From Aureobasidium sp. EXF-3400 (Eukaryota > Ascomycota > Dothideomycetes > Dothideales > Saccotheciaceae), in NCBI GenBank assembly GCA_024195585.1, contig SWBL01000313.1, positions 1-61,481 of the forward strand: a stretch of 61,481 nt of DNA, read 5' to 3'. Shown in pieces: positions 1-9,406 of the stretch. Every line of letters begins with the position of its first letter. Within the stretch, counting starts at the first letter, position 1. The notes under the pieces were generated by a model, which worked only from the letters and a program-made list of their open reading frames with translations, was not told where the DNA came from and made no database searches. The translations under genes and the position numbers were made by a program.

Positions 1-635
1 CTCGAGGCCAGAGTACTCTCCCTCGGTGTTCTCACGGATGATGCAGAAGTCGACGTTCTTGTGGCGGGTCTCGTAGCCGGGGATGTTCTTGATCAGGACA
101 ATGGAGGCGTAGATGTCGAGCTCCTGACGAAGGGCAACGTTGAAAGACTGGTGACCGGAGCGCTCGACGGGGGTGTGGAGGATACCCTTGAGACCGAGCT
201 TGTTGCGCTTGAGGGAAGCAATCGACTCTCTGAAGAGCTCCTCGGAGTGCTTGCCACCAGTCTCGATACCGGTGACATCGACCTGCTCCCACTCGACGGG
301 GACGTTGTCGGCCTTGAAGATCTGCTTGACGGACTCGGAGACTTCGGCACCGATACCATCACCAGGGATCAGGCTGACGGTGTACTTGCCGCCGAACTTG
401 GTGGGCCTGAAGATGTCCTGGCCGACAGTGGTGGCCATGGCTGTAGGCAGAGTTCAGTACTTTATTCATCGATAGGCATTGGATTCGAGGTGGTTACTGA
501 CAGCGCGAAGCGATCGAGGGACCAGCAAGGCGTCTGGATGCAGGCTTTGCGCCGCGAAGGAGGGTCTGGGTGGCAGTGTTAGGTTCTGCGATAAGGTGCA
601 GAGCATCGGCGAAAGAGGCGTACCTTGGAGAGCAT
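1..635 (-). CDS. IDH1: NAD-dependent isocitrate dehydrogenase subunit 1, mitochondrial (5' part)
   Basis: Regulatory-type subunit of the mitochondrial NAD+-dependent isocitrate dehydrogenase of the TCA cycle. Three exons are visible: 635-624, 565-502 and 440 to the window edge, 172 codons in all. The first two exons encode an Arg/Ser/Ala-rich, acid-free presequence (begins MLSK-TLLRGAKPASRRLAG), as expected for matrix import. Exon 3 gives the family start (ATTVGQDIFRPTKFGGKYTV), the dinucleotide-enzyme motif LIPGDGIGAEV and the conserved NIPGYETRHKNVDFCIIREN, ending at EGEYSGLE. Exon 2 uses donor GTCAGT; the nearby GTAACC would break the frame. The rest of the gene lies outside the window. 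Family assignment is firm; the short first exon is inferred from phase and splice sites. Confidence 0.93.
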
Positions 636-1029
636 GGCGACTGGTGCGGAGTGGAGCGGTATAGGGTGTGAGGAGGGAGGGCGACCGTGGCAGTGAGGTT
701 AGCAATAGTTTAGATGGAAATCACAACTCGAATCCCGCCCAGGCGGAGAGGTGCCAAGCTTGTTGGACGCTTTTGCGGGACCACTCGGGCAAGACGGGAG
801 CGAGCTGTACCCGACTTCGTCCTCCCACTGCCGACCTTCTACCCGAAATCTTTATCATCCACCGTTTCTCCATTAATCAATGTATACAATCTTGTCAGTT
901 TGTATCTGTGCCTTAGCAGGAGAACTATTCACAGCTCCCATGTCGAAAGCCGACCACAAATTCTGCTGGGATATCTTTCATCTTGAGCTGTCAGCCAGAT
1001 CAGAGATCTCAAATCGACGCATATCATCC

Positions 1030-1240
1030 CTCCCCGTGTGCTAAAAGGCAGTCACAATCTTGCAACTAATAACTCCTCCTTCATCCCAAGGTATAAGGGT
1101 TTTTGTGAGCTATTGACATGTACAGTTACAACTCGATAGAGATAGCCTCCGATGCTGTTCTCTGCGTGGAGACAACATTCTTCATAGAAGTATCGTGCAT
1201 TTCTATAACTACACTGTAACTGCTTCTAGCACACGAGGAG
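1030..1240 (+). mobile_element. MITE-like element, copy A
   Basis: About 211 bp, noncoding, with imperfect terminal inverted repeats. The left end reads CTCCCCGTGTGCTAAAAG and the right end, reverse-complemented, CTCCTCGTGTGCTAGAAG. The interior matches copies at 14283-14502 (opposite strand) and 22965-23176, sharing blocks such as GAGATAGCC, a GTGGAGACAACATT-like block and GTGCATTTCTATA. It looks like a non-autonomous DNA transposon. No convincing target-site duplication is visible, so the superfamily is not assigned. Confidence 0.8.
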
Positions 1241-1616
1241 TATAGAAGATCCCAGCAGAAAATCATCGTTGTCCTTTAGCGGTGCCGAGGCGTGACAAGA
1301 CTGTCTCACTACCAACTCTTATTCAGTACCAGATCTGGCAACCTTTCTTATTGACACCTGCATTCGACATCGCTCCAAAGCCACATCTTACACCACGAAT
1401 CTATATTCATTCACTGTGTACAAAGCCATCTGAAATAACCCAGTCAAGCTCTTGGGTGTGTAGCTTGGTTCTTGGTTGAGGACGAGTGTCTTGATTGACG
1501 TCGAGTCGACGTTCTTTGCCATCCATATCGCATCTCGTTTCCACACTTTGACGTTTATGCAGCTCTCTTTGCCATGCTCCCACCTGCGTCGGTTCTGTTA
1601 TTTAATCCTTTGACAT

Positions 1617-1631
1617 GTTATTGTCAATAAC
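1617..1631. promoter_or_regulatory. 15-bp perfect palindrome upstream of the peptide precursor
   Basis: GTTATTGTCAATAAC has two 7-base arms around a central T, 220 bp upstream of the start codon. The ATTGT/ACAAT-like core resembles sites of HMG-box regulators, which would suit a mating-type controlled gene, but that link is only inference. Confidence 0.35.
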
Positions 1632-1740
1632 CTTGCCACGAGGCCAATAGCCAATTGCAAGCCCACGCAAGTCGAGGTGTTGTGTTTCTTTATTCAAATC
1701 TTATTGACACACACTTACATCCCCCAACACTGTCGTCGAG

Positions 1741-1749
1741 TATATATAA
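1741..1749 (+). promoter_or_regulatory. TATA-like box of the peptide precursor gene
   Basis: TATATATAA lies 102 bp upstream of the ATG and is followed by a C/A-rich leader free of G runs, a usual arrangement for strongly expressed fungal genes. Confidence 0.5.
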
Positions 1750-1850
1750 CACTTCTTGATCCTTCCAAATCTCGATCACCAACTCACAAGTCACTCATTT
1801 CCGACTATCCTATCCTATCACAAACAAACTCCAAAAACCAATCATCAATC

Positions 1851-2279
1851 ATGAAGGTTACTACTGTTTCTTTGGCTACCATGGCCGCAGTCGCCTCTGC
1901 TGCACCTACTGCTCAGCCTGCTGCTGCTCCTGAACCTGCATTTTCCTCGTGGGGCAAGAAGTACAACCCTCACCTCTGGAACGGCTGGGGTGACGCCCCT
2001 GGCCAGGTCTACCGCCGCGAGGCCGAAGCTGACCCAGCCTTCTCGTCTTGGGGCAAGAAGTACAACCCTCACCTTTGGAACGGTTGGGGCGATGCTCCCG
2101 GCCAGGTCTACCGTCGTGAAGCTGAGGCCGACCCTGCCTTCTCTTCCTGGGGCAAGAAGTACAACCCACACCTCTGGAACGGCTGGGGTGACGCTCCTGG
2201 CCAAGTCTACCGCCGCGAGCCCGAGGCTTCCACCACCGAGGCTGCCGCAACTGAGACCGAGACCGCTGAGGCCAAGTAA
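1851..2279 (+). CDS. Secreted Kex2-processed repeat-peptide precursor (pheromone-like)
   Basis: A 142-aa precursor, single exon. Residues 1-17 form a signal peptide (hydrophobic, probable cleavage at ASA-AP). Three 33-aa units follow; the 17-aa segment YNPHLWNGWGDAPGQVY sits between KK and RR in each (K36-K37/R55-R56, K69-K70/R88-R89, K102-K103/R121-R122). The spacers after RR read EAEADPA, a ladder suited to Ste13-type dipeptidyl aminopeptidase, exactly as in yeast alpha-factor. An acidic Thr/Ala/Glu tail ends the protein. The mature product could be the 17-mer, or a longer form starting at AFSSW if KK is not cut. I do not recognise the peptide itself. Options are an alpha-type mating pheromone (the APGQVY end recalls Pro-Gly-Gln in alpha-factors) or a Kex2-processed ribosomal peptide. 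No UstY/DUF3328 oxidase gene is visible nearby, which counts against a cyclised dikaritin. Confidence 0.85.
   Translation: MKVTTVSLATMAAVASAAPTAQPAAAPEPAFSSWGKKYNPHLWNGWGDAPGQVYRREAEADPAFSSWGKKYNPHLWNGWGDAPGQVYRREAEADPAFSSWGKKYNPHLWNGWGDAPGQVYRREPEASTTEAAATETETAEAK
1941..2216 (+). repeat. Three tandem 99-bp coding units
   Basis: Period 99 bp (33 codons). The part from FSSW to the RRE junction is identical in protein in all three units, while I count at least 16 synonymous changes and no amino-acid change between units 1 and 2 (for example CTC/CTT, GGC/GGT, GAC/GAT, CGC/CGT). This indicates old duplication under strong purifying selection rather than a fresh slippage array. Confidence 0.9.
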
Positions 2280-3131
2280 ACTCGCCAACGAGCAACACCT
2301 CCTGATAAATCCATGGCTACCTCATCTGCTTGATGGCAGTCAGACCTGGATCGTTTGAATACCTTTCTTCACACCTTATCGCGATTCGAAATCCCTGCAT
2401 ATCTTTTCGAGGACTCGGATGGTTTTGTCTCTTTTATCATTGTCATTAGTCGGACTCGATTATCTCTTTTTTCTATCAGGATGGCGAGGCACATGGCTTT
2501 TTCTTTCTTCCCGACCTATTACTATTGCATTCTTTTGCATTCGTGTATTCAGATCAAAACTTTCTTGTTTACAACATTACTGTTCCGTTGTTTTGTGGTG
2601 CAATGTCCTTTTTTCCATTTGTGTCTCCTGTTCTCGTGAAGCTAATGAAATATCATATTCCCAACTATATAATACCGTGGTTTTGGACTACGGCCGATCA
2701 GCCAACATCAATGTTTGAGTGTTTCATGTTGGAAACACCGGCTATGGGTCACTAATCTGGGACTAGATCTATTATAGACATCCTTACTAATCGAACCATC
2801 AAAGACGAAAGACAACGAGATGGTGGCAAGGTCAAGATGAGAACTGGTATTAATGGTATAAGAAAGATGAACCCCGCTGCCCGTCCTGGAATCGCCAGAA
2901 CCTTTTTCCAAGTCCTCCAAAAAGCGCAACGTGATGCAAAAAAAAACAGAAATGATCTTCAGTCAAGCGCACGCAAAAGAAGCAAGGATATGCCGCAGTC
3001 CCATATGTACATTGTGAAGCAAGGAAAATCGTAACAACAGATGCAAAAATCAATAGCCGAAGTGATTAGAAAAGGCTGAATCTTGGACATGAACATGAAT
3101 GGTGGAGAGAAAAAAAAAAAAAAAGAGACAT
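2280..3131. other. Intergenic region, 3' sides of two convergent genes
   Basis: T-rich 3' flank of the peptide gene and 3' flank of the CSI2-like gene, with an A-rich tract near 3107-3124. No gene, tRNA or element copy seen. Confidence 0.5.
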
Positions 3132-4253
3132 CTAGTAGCGGTCGCGAGGACCGTTACCATGTTCGTGGAGCACGTCATCAAAGTATGCGCTAGGAGCACG
3201 TTGACCAGGCAGATTGCTGCTACTGACATTGCTGCCATCATCGGCTTGAGCGCCAAAGCCAACAGCCAAGCTGCTCGTGCTGGGTTGAGCGTAGAGTTGG
3301 TGTGTCGGACTGAGCATGGCATTAGAGCCAGTTCTCTGGTGTGAGTGTGGGTTGACGCTGCTGCGTGGGCGAGAACCATCTCTACTGGATGGCGGAGAGT
3401 ATTCAGCACGAGAATAGCGGTGACCGGTAGGTTGCAGGCTTGGTGCGCCGCCCATGACCATGGAGTCGCGGCCGCCAGCAGCTTGAGCACCAGGAGTCGC
3501 ATAGTATCCAGCAGGCAAGTAGGTGGAGCTGCGGTTCTGGTTGATGGGCATGTATGCTGAGTTGCGCTGCCCGGCAGTAGGCGAGAAGAACAGGGACGAA
3601 GGATCTGCTGTTGGTTGTGTGCTCTTGCGGTTCTCCTTCTTGAGACCGGCGGAGGATAGAGGCTTGCCAGCCGAGGCCAGGGCATCAAGAGAGAGAGAGG
3701 AGCCTTGAGGCATGGCGTAGAGGTTGCCACCAGGGCCGTATTTGGTCTTTGCATCCGAAGCCATGACGCTGGCCATAGCGGCACGCTTGACAGAGCGGTT
3801 GATGGACCATGCAACCATTGCACGCCAGGCTAACACACAGGCGCCCAAGAAAGCCAGACAGGCACCCACAGCTATGAATACGGTACCCTCAGGGACATTT
3901 GATTTTTGCATAAATGGAGCGTCGGCGGTGTAGGGGATGACCATGTCAGGGACGGTGGCACCGGCGAGAGTGGGTAAGTCGGTCAGCTGTGAGACGGTGG
4001 TGGAAGAAGCGCCACTCGAAGTTTTGGAGGCAGAAGTCTTGGTAGAGTCGGTGGTAGATGAGGCGGCAGCGCTGGATTGACTGCTAGACTTGACAAAGGA
4101 CGAGACTCCAGTCAACTTGTCTGTCGTAGGGGCGGCAGTCGAAGCGGCCGAAGAAGCCTTGGTCGTCCCGGCGGCAGTTGTTTGGGCATTGTTCTGAGCG
4201 GCGGCCAGGACGGCGCCGGCAGCGAGTGCCAGCAACAGGTTGTTCCTCCTCAT
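3132..4253 (-). CDS. CSI2-like cell-wall/chitin-related membrane protein
   Basis: 373 aa, single exon. Starts with a signal peptide (MRRNNLLLALAAGAVLAAAQ), then a Ser/Thr/Ala-rich mucin-like ectodomain to about residue 115, then a block I recognise from the CSI2 family: VIPYTADAPFMQKSNVPEG followed by one transmembrane helix (TVFIAVGACLAFLGACVLAW) and a basic stop-transfer stretch (SINRSVKRAA). The cytoplasmic tail is long, Ser/Pro/Gln-rich and apparently disordered. Yeast Csi2 is linked to chitin synthesis but its exact role is unsettled. Likely a plasma-membrane or endosomal type I protein. Family call rests on the ADAPFM...EGTVFI block; the rest is low complexity. Confidence 0.75.
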   Translation of the reverse strand: MRRNNLLLALAAGAVLAAAQNNAQTTAAGTTKASSAASTAAPTTDKLTGVSSFVKSSSQSSAAASSTTDSTKTSASKTSSGASSTTVSQLTDLPTLAGATVPDMVIPYTADAPFMQKSNVPEGTVFIAVGACLAFLGACVLAWRAMVAWSINRSVKRAAMASVMASDAKTKYGPGGNLYAMPQGSSLSLDALASAGKPLSSAGLKKENRKSTQPTADPSSLFFSPTAGQRNSAYMPINQNRSSTYLPAGYYATPGAQAAGGRDSMVMGGAPSLQPTGHRYSRAEYSPPSSRDGSRPRSSVNPHSHQRTGSNAMLSPTHQLYAQPSTSSLAVGFGAQADDGSNVSSSNLPGQRAPSAYFDDVLHEHGNGPRDRY

Positions 4254-4637
4254 ACTGAATGTGTTTGTGGGCGAGCGAGTGTTTACCCCGTTGTACGAAA
4301 CCCTTCACGAGGGGGGCGAAGATTTTTTGGTCGTCCGGTAGACTGTCACAAGGAGCAGAGAGAATCGAAGGCTTGAGCGTATCGATGATAAAAGGAGTGA
4401 CGCAAGTTCAATGCAACAAGGAGCGAGATGCAGCAGATTTGCAGGGCGGACGCTGCACGAGAGGTGGATCTGGCTTCCAACTGTGCCTGACCCTTCTATT
4501 TTCGTCTCCCTCCCGACTCCCGCATGCCCCAGTCCGTGGCGCAGGGCAACCTCTTGCCAAAAGCTTGGCATTGTTGATCCGCCAGACCCTCCATTCTTAT
4601 ATCGACTCAGCTTGTTTGATATTCGTTTCAGCAGAGC
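4254..4637. promoter_or_regulatory. Divergent promoter region CSI2-like / ureD
   Basis: 384 bp between two divergent starts. Contains pyrimidine-rich stretches just upstream of the ureD start (TTCGTCTCCCTCCCGACTCC type). No defined operator recognised. Confidence 0.45.
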
Positions 4638-5669
4638 ATGAGAAACCCTTTCCCGCCCACAGACTCTGTGCCTGGCCATGGACACGTTCACCTGGCTTTG
4701 CTACCCCCAGGCACTCCTGTCCTCCAGACCTTGACTTATCAGTATCCACTTAAACTTATTGCGCCTGCTCCTGTGACTATAACTCCACCTGCCGACAATG
4801 ACTCGTCTTACCAGGTCCACACTCTCTACATCCTGACTTATGGTGGTGGTATAGTCGCCGGTGATGCCCTCACCCTGCGCATTGATCTTGACATCACCAC
4901 TCGTCTGCTCATCCTTACTCAAGGCAGCACCAAGATCTTCAAGACACCAGCCTCATCTACCATCAGTCGACAGGACATGAATATGCATCTGAAGCCTGCT
5001 GCTGCTCTGGTCTATCTTCCTGATCCTGTCCAGCCCTTTGCTCAAAGCGCATTCGAACAAAATCAACGCTTCTACATTCACCATCAGCAAGACCTTCCCA
5101 ATGCCAGCATCTGTGTTCTTGATTGGGTATGTCAAGGTCGCAAAGCCTTAGGCGAGGACTGGAATTTCTTCAAGTATTCCAGCAAGAACGAAGTCTGGCT
5201 TGTGGACGGAACCCGCGGGACCGATGATAAGAGGTTACTGTTGCGTGACAATGTCACTCTGGATGCCAGTGACGAAGCTATACAAACGTCACTGGCGCGG
5301 CGCATGGACGGTCTCGGTGCTTTCGGTACCTTAATTCTATACGGATCTGCTTTTGCGAGCCTTGCGGCATTTTTCATGGACGAATTCAAGTCAATACCCC
5401 GGATCGGAGGCAGAAAATGGGATTCCGGCACCGAAGCTGACGACGCGACTCAAAATTTGGAACCTCTCGTCATCAAACGGATAGCCAGGCAGAAACAGGA
5501 ATCAAGCGATGGGTTGTTATGGACAGCGGCCATTATACGAGGATGCGTCGTCGTCAAATTCGGCGCTAGGGAAGTCGAAGGTGGAAAACGCTGGTTACGT
5601 TCGATGCTGGACACAGAAGGCAGCGTTCCCGCTCAGTTTGGGGAGAGAAGTTTGCTCTGCTTGCGATAA
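4638..5669 (+). CDS. ureD: Urease accessory protein UreD (UreH)
   Basis: 343 aa, single exon. UreD is the scaffold that binds apo-urease and, with UreF and UreG, helps load nickel into the active site. Family marks are HVHLALLPPG, the glycine block TYGGGIVAGDAL (about 73-84), LLILTQGSTKIFK (93-105) and LVYLPDPVQPFAQSAFEQ. The C-terminal part (LGAFGTLILYG, GLLWTAAIIRGCVVVKFGA) also fits. Length is near that of other fungal UreD proteins. No other urease gene lies in the window. It converges on the next gene, with only about 64 bp between stop codons. Confidence 0.93.
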   Translation: MRNPFPPTDSVPGHGHVHLALLPPGTPVLQTLTYQYPLKLIAPAPVTITPPADNDSSYQVHTLYILTYGGGIVAGDALTLRIDLDITTRLLILTQGSTKIFKTPASSTISRQDMNMHLKPAAALVYLPDPVQPFAQSAFEQNQRFYIHHQQDLPNASICVLDWVCQGRKALGEDWNFFKYSSKNEVWLVDGTRGTDDKRLLLRDNVTLDASDEAIQTSLARRMDGLGAFGTLILYGSAFASLAAFFMDEFKSIPRIGGRKWDSGTEADDATQNLEPLVIKRIARQKQESSDGLLWTAAIIRGCVVVKFGAREVEGGKRWLRSMLDTEGSVPAQFGERSLLCLR

Positions 5670-5733
5670 GCTTGCTGATCTTTCGTATTCAGCGTCGCAT
5701 CGCAGACCGCGTATGCTTTATATGTATTATACT

Positions 5734-6672
5734 CTATTCTCCAGATGCCTTCCTCATCAGAGCACGGTACTGCTCAATGATGTTCTTTCTCTCTGCACCG
5801 AGTTCCTCTCTCCTTGCCAGACTACCGGCAGCATTCGGAACATCGGCCACGTCTGCTCTAGCTCCGTTCTTGACCTTGAACTTCTCTCTCGGTATGACGG
5901 TGAATTCAGGAGGAGCCTGTGCCACATCATGCAAGCCCTTGGGTTTGTCTCGTTTCGTCTTGAGGACTGCCCAAATGTCTTCGTCGTCTTTTGACTCGCC
6001 GATCATCCTTTGGCGCTTCTTGCCGTACAGTGTGGGTACACCCGAGTCCTCTCCGTACAAGGCATTACGTTCTTCCTCCTCTTCCTCACGCTTCTCTCGT
6101 TCTTCCTCAGCCTTGTCCTTGATGCGCTGATCCTCTTTCCTCCACTCGTCATACATCTTGTGCATTCTCTTCTCGGTTTTTGTCCGTGTGACCTTCTCGC
6201 CAGGTGCTAAACCTTGATTGCCCTTCCGTGCCAGGCCAGTGACTGGCAACATTTGATCCACGCGAGCATTGAAATCTCGTATCTTCTCGCCAGGTTGAAT
6301 TTTGGGCATTTCCATTGTTTTTGCTTTGGCTTTTTCCTTGATGTCCTCCTGACGCTTGCGCTTCTTGGTGGCAGTCTTTGATTCGCCGTCGTCTGGTGTA
6401 GATTTCGGTTGCTGGCGTTGCATCAAGCGCGCAAAGGCTTTCGGTGTGTCGTCGAATTTGTATGCATTCTTCTCGGTCTTTTTCTTCTTTCTGGCATCGG
6501 ATGTGAAGACGGTCTGAGCATTCTTTCCTACAGGCAGAGCCTTTGCGACGGCCGTGGGAGGCAGGTTAAAGCTGTGCGATTAAATTTCAGCTTTCAGAGC
6601 AAAATCGGGGTGGCAGCGGGAGTGAAATTACTCGTCGGCATTAAGATCCTTTCTTCTGTGTTTGTGAGGCAT
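5734..6672 (-). CDS. Conserved lysine-rich, probably nuclear protein of unknown function
   Basis: Two exons, 6672-6632 and 6571-5734, giving 292 aa. The spliced start is MPHKHRRKDLNADDFNLPPT, where the junction restores the Asp-Phe-Asn-Leu-Pro-Pro motif I remember from a conserved ascomycete family that begins MPHKH. The rest is strongly charged: a KKRKRQEDIKEKAKAK patch resembling a nuclear localisation signal, a Glu/Arg/Lys coiled-coil stretch (EEEREKREEEEEERNALYG) and a conserved-looking GKKRQRMIGESKDDEDIW segment. Composition suggests a nuclear or nucleolar protein, possibly in ribosome biogenesis, but I cannot name it. Starting only at the internal MMQRQQ would lose the conserved N terminus. 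Confidence 0.75.
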
Positions 6673-7370
6673 TTTGGGCGGTTGGTCTTCAGCCAAAAGG
6701 ATTGCGAATTTGCGCCCAAAAAAGTCTCGACTGAAGGCGTTGTAATGCGTGATCGACAGCGTTTGTCTATCAAGCAAACTCTAGATCTGGGGTAACCCCG
6801 CGCACCAATCAGCTTGTGCGCCTCGGACATTCGTCTTTCGTCAGCTACTCGGAGTAGTTATCGCAAAAGCCACAGCCGACATCGTCGCCCAAAGTGTTTG
6901 ACTGTGTTTCTCATCGACTCGCGTTGCGCAACGGATGGTCGCGTCCCTGTGACCATGTGATTGGTCGGACTTACTTCGCCTTTCCTGTGAACATTCCCGT
7001 GGTGCGTCAAGACAAGCCTCGCAGCGGTCTAGCCCGGCATGAGCGAACCATCGACAAGCAATGAACCCGTGTTGCCTGTTGGCTTGAACTTTGGCATCCG
7101 CGTGCGCCGTATCAACCACAGTATTTCATATGTGCTACGAGTCCGCTGCAGTCATTCGCTATTGAATCCACTTGCTTCCACCCTCAGTGCTGATTCTATC
7201 TTCTCATCGTCAGCGTCATATCCTACATTGAGAAAAGTAATATTATAACAGCCCTGCCGCACTTTGCTCCGTCATCGATCCACCTTTCCAAGATACCCAG
7301 GCCGAGAGAACAACTATTTGTTCTGAGTATTTCACGCCAGTGCTAAATTGCATGCTACACATATTGCCCC
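6673..7370. other. Divergent promoter region
   Basis: About 700 bp between the lysine-rich gene and AIM6. Two small ORFs (6841-7119 minus, 7039-7248 plus) overlap each other and show no family features, so they are treated as chance. Confidence 0.45.
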
Positions 7371-8797
7371 ATGGCAACTTCTAATTTGGATATCACTCCC
7401 TTGTCGGAAAAAGACAGACCAAGAGAACCATCTCCTGCCGAAGTCGAAGATGGATATTATCAGCCCATTCCTTCGCGACGCTGGTACCATCTCATCCTCG
7501 ACAATCTCACCCCTATGACTCTGAGACTTCGCAATCAGCCTCAACATCATCCTCATCATCCATTCGTCTCACAAAGACCTCGCGCCTCAACAAGCACACG
7601 GCGGAAAGAAGACTATGTCATCACGGAAGTCGCTATATCCGAGTTAGGATCGGAGTCTTTGATTGACAAGAGACTTCGAATTATTGCAGTCGTCAAGTTG
7701 GCATTCATCATCATCCCTGTGACCGTTCTATGTCTTTTGTGAGTCGGTTGATCTAACCAGGCTCTTATCAGTACTGACCGAGACCTCCAGTGGCCTTCTA
7801 CATATCGTGTCATATCTCTTCTACGGCAATCCCCTGCTTGTGGAAACCGATCTGAACTTCTTGCCAGACTGGGGCCATGCAGGAAAGATTGGGGATGGTC
7901 TAGCACATTATCCTACTGATGCTACCAGAGATGTTATGCCAATTCGTGAGTGTTTGGGAGAAGCAGATGGTTCCGTAGCACAGTTTGACTGACCGAATTG
8001 TCTTAGCTGTCCACTCACACAACGATTACTGGAGACGGATACCCCTGTACGAGGCTTTGCATTATGGATGCACCGGAGTTGAGGCAGATGTTTGGCATAT
8101 TGGAGATGAGCTGTTTGTGGGTCACAGCACATCATCCCTGACGCCAAACCGCACCTTCAGAAACCTCTACGTCAACCCTTTGATCACGCTGTTGGACAAG
8201 CAGAACCCTCAGACCTTGTTCGCAAACACCAAGAACCATGGAGTCTTTGACGAAGACCCGGATCAGACATTGGTTCTGCTTGTCGATCTCAAGACAAATG
8301 GCCCAGACACATTCGTCAAAGTCCAGGAGCAACTTGAAGGTCTCCGCTCAAAGGGCTATCTTACTTACTTCAATGGCACACATACCATTCCCGGAGCCAT
8401 CACAGTGGTCGGAACAGGAAACACGCCTTTCGATCTCCTGACTGCCAATACCACATACCGCGACATTTTCTACGACGCTCCCCTGGGAATGCTATACGAG
8501 CCATCACCAATCTCACTCTCCGACATCAACATCGATCCCGAACTGCGCGGCTTGACCGAGGTCGACAATTACCACCCCTCCTCAGCCGGACAGGGCAAAA
8601 CCGGCCTACCCGCAAACACCCCCGCTTCCGTCTTTAACAACAACACATCCTACTACGCCAGCATAAACTTCAAAAAAGCTGTTGGCCACGTCTGGCGCGG
8701 CAGACTCTCGCACAAGCAACTCAAGATCATCCGTGGTCAGATCAGAGGTGCCAAGAAAGTAGGTCTGCAAGCAAGATATTGGAATACACCTTCTTGA
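7371..8797 (+). CDS. AIM6: AIM6-like PLC-type phosphodiesterase, interrupted by an in-frame TGA
   Basis: Three exons: 7371-7738, 7791-7945, 8007-8797 (437 aa to the TGA). A cytosolic N terminus is followed by one transmembrane helix (IIAVVKLAFIIIPVTVLCLL, about 103-122) and a PLC-like phosphodiesterase domain with the His motif VHSHNDYWRR and the acidic motif CTGVEADVW. This is the altered-inheritance-of-mitochondria-6 family, whose substrate is not established. The reading frame stops at TGA 8795-8797 exactly where relatives have Trp (RYWNTPS then stop). The same frame then continues 42 codons in family-like sequence (PVSLRNHIWHVLVQEGVGML) to TAG 8924-8926. So this is either a nonsense-mutated allele, a sequencing error, or a readthrough gene. 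Confidence 0.85.
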
Positions 8798-8926
8798 CCA
8801 GTCAGTCTGCGCAACCACATCTGGCACGTTTTGGTGCAGGAGGGTGTGGGTATGCTTAATGCTGATGATCTTGAGGGTGCGGCGATTGAGGATTGGAGGC
8901 GTTGGAAGCGCGAGTGGTATGCCTAG

Positions 8927-9406
8927 ACGATTTCTTTGTTTTGATGTTGATGACAGTAGATGACACCAATGCTTTTTCGAGTATGTTGACGAATGATGAC
9001 CAAATGAAATACCTTATTCCTTATACCCTTGACCACCACTCCTGCATCTTGATCTCCTCGTTCTTTGTTTCCGTTTCAAACTTTGGCTTGGAGTAAGAGT
9101 GATTGTATGTGCAATCTACCTCAAATGTCACTTCCATACATGCAACACCGTAAACAACTCGCAGCACTTGTGATTCCTGTTGGACTCAACATCAGAGCTG
9201 GAGCGCTTGGAGCAAAGGATAGCGCAACCATCTCATGAGGTCGGAGCTTGCGAACGAAACCTCTCCGGAGAGACGGGTGCTTTTATAGAGAGGAGGTATA
9301 TAGACGAGGACTCTATGTAGAAACAACTTTATCCCTCAAGTATAACGAGCAGCTCTCATATCTTCACTCTTCACCAATCTCTTTTTGGTGGCAAGAGAAC
9401 AGACGC
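8927..9406. other. Intergenic region, convergent 3' ends
   Basis: 3' flanks of AIM6 and of the decarboxylase, with a degenerate MITE fragment (9293-9345). Nothing else recognised. Confidence 0.45.
9293..9345 (+). mobile_element. Degenerate MITE fragment, copy F
   Basis: The stretch GTAGAAACAACTTTATCCCT followed by CAAGTAT aligns by eye with GTGGAAACAACATTATCCTT-AAAAGTAT of copy C at 23111-23135. Ends are not preserved, so the limits are approximate. Confidence 0.45.

Larger units (their letters stand above)
636..1850. other. Intergenic region between IDH1 and the peptide precursor
   Basis: Holds the IDH1 promoter (divergent side), one near full-length MITE copy (1030-1240) and the promoter of the peptide precursor. 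The ORFs here are short and show no family features. A 15-bp perfect palindrome and a TATA-like box lie near the right end and are listed separately. Confidence 0.6.

Noticed and set aside
466..705. 79-codon minus-strand ORF at the IDH1 5' end
   Set aside because: It reads through both small IDH1 introns. Splicing gives a proper presequence joined to the catalytic domain.
1851..2279. Dikaritin-type (UstY-modified) RiPP gene cluster
   Set aside because: No DUF3328/UstY, methyltransferase or transporter partner gene lies next to the precursor; the neighbours are IDH1 and a CSI2-like gene. It cannot be excluded if partners lie elsewhere.
1845..2298. Long minus-strand ORFs opposite the peptide precursor
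   Set aside because: They mirror the tandem repeat on the other strand and have no signal or domain features of their own.
8758..8803. An intron in AIM6 (GTAGGT to CAG) that would remove the TGA
   Set aside because: It would delete the conserved Arg-Tyr-Trp...Thr-Pro segment and shift the frame away from the family-like downstream sequence, so the in-frame TGA reading is better supported.
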